This document shows positions 57,750 through 64,000 of a DNA stretch of 64,000 nt, in pieces. A program made the position numbers and the translations under genes. This DNA is from Rhizoclosmatium globosum (taxonomy: Eukaryota; Chytridiomycota; Chytridiomycetes; Chytridiales; Chytriomycetaceae). Within the stretch, counting starts at the first letter, position 1, and each line of letters begins with the position of its first letter. Where the stretch lies: the NCBI GenBank assembly GCA_002104985.1, contig MCGO01000091.1:97526-161525 (forward strand). The letters are read 5' to 3'. Below the pieces are notes generated by a model. The model was not told where the DNA came from and ran no database searches. It saw only the letters and a program-made list of their open reading frames with translations.

Positions 57750-60700
57750 TTTGTAAGTGTTGGACCTGAGGTTGATGGGATACTTAGGGGTGGGTGGTTG
57801 TAGATCAAGTTTGGAAATGTTGGTGGTGGTGTTGTGTGAGCTGTAGTTGGTTGTGTTGGGTGGTTGGATCATCAAATGATAGCTCTTGAAGTACTCTTTC
57901 CACACATCCTTCCTAAAACTCATTGTTTATTCTCTATATTGAGGCAATTATTGCTGAAGTGTTGATTCTTGTTTGAAATTCAGACAAGAACTTTAAAATC
58001 ATTTTCTGACTCTATGAAACAACAGATCCAAAGTTGAATGCCCCAACCCAGAGTGCAAAGACATTGCACCCTTCAACAACAAATTTGCTTTGGGAAAACA
58101 TTATAGATTAGTCCACCAGAAGGTTGTTTCTGTTCGTTATTGGATAAATGACTACACAAGTGAGTGCTTTGATCTCTTTTCTTATTAAATACTAAACTTT
58201 GATTGGTTTGTTAGAAGAGGATGAGCTCACTTTCATTCCAAGGGATTCTGAGGACAATTTGTTTCACTGCAACAAGTGCAACCTTGCAGTAAACTTTCCC
58301 GAGAAGCTCCAAAGCCATGTCAAGAAAATGAAATGTGGTCTGACCCATCCTGCCAGATTTGGATTCATGTGCCTGGACTGCAACTATGTTTGTGTGTCTC
58401 AAAGTGCCATCAGGGTACACTGCAGGGCTGAACACCAAAAGAATCAGTATTGGGGGTACAGGCCAACTCAAGTTGTTAAACTATATGCACGGGTCTTTGG
58501 AATGTATAAGCCAGAAGAAGGATTTGATGCTCGCCAAAGAGCCAAGGAACTTAAAAGCCTTGCGCGTAAACAGAAACAGATCAAAAACACGGCTGGGTCA
58601 CGTTCAAGAGCTTACTTGTCTACTGGATTGGAAACTGCTGGTCTGATTGCCTCATCAAGCAAAACCAATACACCGTTCCTGAATAACGTAAGTGTTTGGG
58701 GGGTCGAAAAATACCAGTTAACTTTTTCAGATTAGATGGGATGGGACAAGTTAGTTTTTGGTATTGATGCCATCAAGAATCCAGCAAAGTACATTGCTAT
58801 CTTGACAGAGACAAAGGACACCAAGACAGTGATTATGTTGTGTCGTTTGTTCTTGGAAAAAGTTAATGAGTTGGCAACTTTACCTGGGACCCAACCAACC
58901 CGTACTGCCATCAAGAATGCTGGTCGCAAATCCACCAATGACACTGGGTATGCAGGAAAGGCTTTCAAGCCTATTGACGTGAAGGGGACCATTCCAACGT
59001 ATGCAAGAACTCTTGGGTTATTTGTCACAATGTTGATTGCTCGTAAGCAAGGTGCCAACACAGGCACCAAAATGCCCAAGCTGCGTGATGATGTGAACGA
59101 AGCTGTTGAAGCATTGTTGGAGACACTTGATGTTCCCCTGCTTTGTAGAACTAATGCAGTCATTGAGAATCAGCAAGAAGCACTGATCAAGTTGTTGCGC
59201 ATTGTTTTGTTTGAAGACATTGGCTTTGAAGGCCTCGATACCGGTCGGATCCATTTGGTTGAAGAATACCTGTTGCTCAGATTTTTACAGCCTGATGGCA
59301 CATTTTGCAAAGAGCAACTCATGACTGGACCTTGTACCCATTTCCTGTTTGCTTCTCGTTGCCTAGTTTTGGATTGGTGCCAAGAAATTGCTTCGTTTGG
59401 TTCATGGATGGCAAGAGCTGATAAGGACAAGTGAGGCATACTTTGATTTCAGTCTTTTATTGATTTCTGTTTTTTATAACAAGGGAAATTAATCAAGTCA
59501 TTGAGCTTGTCAGTTATGGAAAGCATAGTCTCCCGTATGCCAAAATGAAGCAGTTCAAGTCCACATGTGGATTAATCATGATGGGCAGCAATACAGCCAA
59601 TCTCATTAGCAAACATTGGGATTACAGTTTGCCTAATGAACCCAAGTTGGTTATTGATGGTCGCTTGGGTGTTTCAAAGACCATGTTCCGGGAAGGTCGA
59701 GCAAACTACTTTCGAGTGATCACAACAGAACTCAGTAATTTACTGTTTGGGATGGATGTTTCTGACTTCACGTTTGACCCAAAACGGTTGACTGACAATG
59801 TCGCAAACTCAAGACCAGGCTACAGCTTCATGACAGAGCAAGCCAACAGCTCTGCATTTAGTGAAGAAAATGGGAACAGACTTGAATTGCACATCAAAAA
59901 GACCAAGAACTTGAGGACTGACTTTTTTGAGCCCACAAGACTTATCTACAAAACTGAGGCAATGGAGCTGTACACTGGTATTTAGTTTTTATTGGCTGCT
60001 GCATACATCTGAGCTTTTATCTTTTAGCTAAAGTGGACAACTTTATTTCTCTGTTGATGCTCGGTCTTGCCTTGTTTTGTGGAATGCCGCCCCGAACAAC
60101 AGAGTTCCAAATGACCACCATTGTGAATTCGGGTTTAGGCAAAAGAAATTTGATGATTCTTGAACACAGATTGTGCATCAACTTGAGGTAAGTTGTGTCC
60201 TTGTTTTGAGTTAGGGCACTGAAGTTTGAAAAAGATACAACAAGTCGAGTGCCAACTCTGGATTTCATAAAGACTTGTTTCGGTTTGTTCCAGATGAGCT
60301 TGCACAGATTCTTGTAAAGTATCTGGTCTTTGTTTACCCACTCTACATGTAAGCACTTGTAGTTATGGTTGACTACTAATAAAACGACAAAGTGCGTTCT
60401 GGGCTGACATGAGAAACCGCAAAAAGCTTACGTTCTTGACCCACGAAGATGAAATCCAAGCCAAGACTTATCTGTTTTTGAGACACGGAATCCCTTGCAA
60501 AGTATCCAAATTGCATGGCTTGTACATTCAGAATTTCTGGAGTGTTTTTGGGGTAAATCTGGGAATCCGCCACACTCGACAAATGATGGCTTCATTTGCA
60601 GATCATATTGACTTTGAAGAGACAGCAGTGGCAGAAGTGAACACTACAGTAAGCAGTCAATTTGGACACAGCTCTCAAGTGCATCAGAACAATTATGGGG

Positions 60701-61359
60701 CCACAACTGATGGAGCTGCTGTTATCCGTAAAATGAAGAGTATCTCTGACAAGTGGTGGAAGTGGTGCAGTTTGACGGGGGAGGGTGATTCCTCTTTGTA
60801 TGCAGCTGGACCGCAAATAGGTTCAGGTTCAGGGTCTCGCTCAGATTCAAGAGTGATTGAAGTTGACTTGGATGGCAGTAATGACAGTGAAGCTGAGGGC
60901 AGTGAAGATGGTAGTGACAGTGTGGGGGACACTATTGTGGAAGAAGATGCAGATGACGAGATTTCGGAGGAGGGTCGTGACAGCAGTGTTTCTCAAGACG
61001 ACCATGAAATCCAAGAGACAAATAGTGATGCCAACTCCAAGGATGAAAGTGCATTTGGTGATGATGAGATGCAACTTGATGGTGGTATCAGTGATGACTG
61101 CGACTCTATTGTTGATGCAGAGGAAGCAAAATCCAGTTCCGCTAAAGTAACAGACCAAGCAGGCACTGCAAGTGAATCAACCAATGACACCCGCCTTCAC
61201 CCACATTATCCCCGAGAATTTAATGATCCTGCATTGGCAAACTTTTACTCCATGATTTATGAGTTTCTCGATGATCACGCTGAAGTTCTTGGATACAATA
61301 ATACACCAAGTGAGGATGAAGCTTGGGCCACAGATTATGACAATGATGATGATGAGTGA
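57649..61359 (+). CDS. C2H2 zinc-finger protein with tyrosine-recombinase-like core (intact copy C)
   Basis: Eight exons: 57649-57665, 58026-58159, 58215-58687, 58736-59430, 59484-59977, 60028-60187, 60235-60348, 60393-61359. They total 3,054 nt, 1,017 residues, no frame break. N-terminus: three C2H2-type fingers (CPNPECK...H...H; CNKCNL...H; CLDCNY...HCRAEH), like the ORSD/DUF3505 module found in fungal subtelomeric genes. C-terminal half: FCGMPPRTTEF (box I Arg), YNKSSANSGFHK (Lys), FVPDELAQILVKYLVFVYP, LGIRHTRQMM (box II Arg), QFGHSSQVHQNNYG (His and nucleophilic Tyr). This is the layout of tyrosine recombinases. A Ser/Asp/Glu-rich acidic tail follows. A longer Asp-Ala-coding first exon upstream is possible. 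Activity is inferred, not shown. Confidence 0.82.
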
Positions 61360-61552
61360 CAGACTTTGTGAATGAGAATGGTAGATATCTTGGACAAGTC
61401 ATGAAGCACATTATTTATTTTCTTTTCATCTTCATAATTAAAGTTTCAGTTTGTCTTCTATATTTTACAAAAGCTTCAACAGGAGAGTACTTTGTATTTG
61501 TAATGTTAGACACCAGTAAGTCTTACAACCGTAACTAACACGCAGTAAATAC

Positions 61553-61689
61553 AACCATGGAATATCATTCATTGACCTACTCTTGCTCTCACTCCAAATT
61601 TCAAATCACTGCTCCTATTCTCGCTTGATTCATACCTTTCTTCTTGATCCATCTTCTCGTTCTCGTCTTTTAACTTGAACTCTTGTTGA
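61553..61689 (-). repeat. Right terminal inverted repeat of element C
   Basis: Reverse complement of the left repeat from AACCATGGAATATC to TCTTGTTGA. It matches the left repeat of C better than either repeat of B. Confidence 0.88.
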
Positions 61690-61796
61690 AACTCTCACTT
61701 GGTGGTGAAAGCTGTAAGTAGTTCCCACAACTGTTTATGAAAGAATTGTCACTCAGAAAATCCTTGACTCCTTCTCATATTTTGGTCCCAGTCATC

Positions 61797-63887
61797 GAGA
61801 ATAGGATAATAGGATTAATCCTATTCTTTAAACTGAGCCCCCATATAAGTAATGGCTGAGATTAAGGAATAGAATAATAGGATAATAGGATTAATCCTAT
61901 TCCTTAAAGTGAACCAGGCTTATAAGTAATGGCTGAGATTAAGGAATAGGATAATAGGATAATAGGATTAATCCTATTCCTTAGACCGAGCCCTCCTTAT
62001 AAGTAATGGCTGAGATTAAGGAATAGGATAATAGGATAATAGGATTAATCCTATTCCTTAGACCGAGCCCTCCTTATAAGTAATGGCTGAGATTAAGGAA
62101 TAGGATAATAGGATAATAGGATTAATCCTATTCCTTAAAGTGAACCAGGCTTATAAGTAATGGCTGAGATTAAGGAATAGGATAATAGGATAATAGGATT
62201 AATCCTATTCCTTAAAGTGAGCCCTGCTTATAAGTAATGGCTGAGATTAAGGAATAGGATAATAGGATAATAGGATTAATCCTATTCCTTAAAGTGAACC
62301 AGGCTTATAAGTAATGGCTGAGATTAAGGAATAGGATAATAGGATAATAGGATTAATCCTATTCCTTAAAGTGAGCCCTGCTTATAAGTAATGGCTGAGA
62401 TTAAGGAATAGGATAATAGGATAATAGGATTAATCCTATTCCTTAAAGTGAGCCCTGCTTATAAGTAATGGCTGAGATTAAGGAATAGGATAATAGGATA
62501 ATAGGATTAATCCTATTCCTTAGACCGAGCCCTGCTTATAAGTAATGGCTGAGATTAAGGAATAGGATAATAGGATAATAGGATTAATCCTATTCCTTAG
62601 ACCGAGCCCTCCTTATAAGTAATGGCTGAGATTAAGGAATAGGATAATAGGATAATAGGATTAATCCTATTCCTTAGACCGAGCCCTCCTTATAAGTAAT
62701 GGCTGAGATTAAGGAATAGGATAATAGGATAATAGGATTAATCCTATTCCTTAAAGTGAGCCCTGCTTATAAGTAATGGCTGAGATTAAGGAATAGGATA
62801 ATAGGATAATAGGATTAATCCTATTCCTTAAAGTGAGCCCTGCTTATAAGTAATGGCTGAGATTAAGGAATAGGATAATAGGATAATAGGATTAATCCTA
62901 TTCCTTAAAGTGAGCCCTGCTTATAAGTAATGGCTGAGATTAAGGAATAGGATAATAGGATAATAGGATTAATCCTATTCCTTAGACCGAGCCCTCCTTA
63001 TAAGTAATGGCTGAGATTAAGGAATAGGATAATAGGATAATAGGATTAATCCTATTCCTTAGACCGAGCCCTCCTTATAAGTAATGGCTGAGATTAAGGA
63101 ATAGGATAATAGGATAATAGGATTAATCCTATTCCTTAAAGTCAACCCCCTTATAAGTAATGGCTGAGATTAAGGAATAGGATAATAGGATAATAGGATT
63201 AATCCTATTCCTTAAAGTCAACCCCCTTATAAGTAATGGCTGAGATTAAGGAATAGGATAATAGGATAATAGGATTAATCCTATTCCTTAAAGTGAACCA
63301 GGCTTATAAGTAATGGCTGAGATTAATGAATAGGATAATAGGATAATAGGATTAATCCTATTCCTTAAAGTCAACCCCCCTTATAAGTAATGGCTGAGAT
63401 TAAGGAATAGGATAATAGGATAATAGGATTAATCCTATTCTTTAAACTGAGCCTCCCTTATAAGTAATGGCTGAGATTAAGGAATAGGATAATAGGATAA
63501 TAGGATTAATCCTATTCCTTAAACTGAACCCCCTTATAAGTAATGGCTGAGATTAAGGAATAGGATAATAGGATAATAGGATTAATCCTATTCTTAAACT
63601 GAGCCTCCTTATAAGTAATGGCTGAGATTAAGGAATAGGATAATAGGATAATAGGATTAATCCTATTCCTTAAACTGAACCAGGCTTATAAGTAATGGCT
63701 GAGATTAAGGAATAGGATAATAGGATAATAGGATTAATCCTATTCCTTAAAGTGAACCAGGCTTATAAGTAATGGCTGAGATTAAGGAATAGGATAATAG
63801 GATAATAGGATTAATCCTATTCCTTAAAGTCAACCCTCCTTATAAGTAATGGCTGAGATTAAGGAATAGGATAATAGGATAATAGGA
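61797..63887. repeat. Subtelomeric satellite: about 27 tandem copies of a 77-bp palindromic unit
   Basis: Spacing between GGCTGAG motifs is 77 bp (for example 61860, 61937, 62014, 62091, 62168). Each unit holds the perfect palindrome AATAGGATTAATCCTATT within a larger AAGGAATAGGAT/ATCCTATTCCTT stem. Variation is concentrated in a short window (ACCAGGC, CCCTGC, CGAGCCCTCC, CAACCCCC types). The last unit runs straight into telomere repeats. No ORF. Confidence 0.97.
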
Positions 63888-64000
63888 TTAAGGGTTAGGG
63901 TTAGGGGTTAGGGTAGGGTTAGGGATAGGGTTAGGGTTAGGGTTAGGGGTTAGGGTTAGGGTTAGGGTTAGGGTTAGGGTTAGGGTTAGGGTTAAGGGTT
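63888..64000 (+). repeat. Telomere (TTAGGG)n, right chromosome end
   Basis: G-rich strand reads 5'-3' to the window end, as at a right-hand chromosome terminus. The inner part has variants (TTAGGGG, TAGGG, GATAGGG); the outer part is regular TTAGGG. Confidence 0.97.

Larger units (their letters stand above)
57612..61689 (+). mobile_element. Element C: 4,078-bp TIR-bounded unit with an intact recombinase-like gene
   Basis: Bounded by inverted repeats of about 138 bp (57612-57749 and 61553-61689), a little longer and less exact than those of B. It contains an uninterrupted 8-exon gene. It lies 107 bp before the terminal satellite array begins. Same orientation as B, toward the telomere. Confidence 0.78.

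Noticed and set aside
61797..63887. The satellite contains TGGCTGAGATTA in every unit, the same 12-mer as in the THI4 riboswitch
   Set aside because: No other thi-box part (GGGTG arm, GATC...GCGAGG arm, P1) is present in the units, so this is a chance match, not an array of aptamers.
61797..63887. Regular repeat array resembling a CRISPR
   Set aside because: Units are contiguous 77-mers without unique spacers, in a eukaryotic subtelomere, with no cas genes.

Overview
This window is the right end of a eukaryotic, almost certainly fungal, chromosome. It runs from housekeeping genes through a repeat-rich subtelomere into a TTAGGG telomere at 63888-64000. Genes are split by many short (about 45-60 bp) GT-AG introns. 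ERG28, TAP42, PEX22 and THI4 homologues point to fungi. An IP3-receptor-type calcium channel, SWEET sugar transporters, a cytosolic-type sulfotransferase, plant-like LRR surface proteins and a TIR-NACHT-WD40 protein point away from Dikarya, toward an early-diverging zoosporic fungus (chytrid-like). The species is not identified.

Region 1 (1-31 kb) is compact and coding-clean. It holds, in order: a partial class 3 lipase; a 25-exon, 3,249-residue IP3R/RyR-family channel whose IP3-contacting residues look replaced; a 7-TM protein; a triple-module LRR cell-surface protein; a dolichyl-diphosphatase-like PAP2 enzyme; a sulfotransferase; a tail-anchored amine oxidase; THI4 with a TPP riboswitch in its 3' UTR; two tandem SWEET transporters; a single-pass membrane protein; a short orphan ORF; and a p24/TMED cargo receptor.

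Region 2 (30-38 kb) holds a TKL-like kinase fused to a P-loop GTPase-like domain and a Cys-rich tail, then ERG28, TAP42 and PEX22. Single-base frame breaks appear here, mostly deletions in short homopolymers, even in conserved genes. That suggests residual assembly indels rather than only decay.

Region 3 (38-64 kb) is the accessory subtelomere. It holds: a ubiquitin-like/TIR/NACHT/WD40 immune-type receptor with near-identical WD40 blades; three copies (A, B, C) of a zinc-finger protein with a tyrosine-recombinase-like catalytic core; orphan genes; a 5'-truncated non-LTR retroelement ending in telomeric repeats; interstitial telomeric tracts enclosing a gene scrap; microsatellites; a 77-bp palindromic satellite; and the telomere. 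Copies B and C each lie inside a 4.08-kb unit bounded by 119-138 bp terminal inverted repeats. I read this as a candidate undescribed mobile element (TIRs plus tyrosine recombinase plus C2H2 fingers). Copy C carries an intact 8-exon, 1,017-codon gene.
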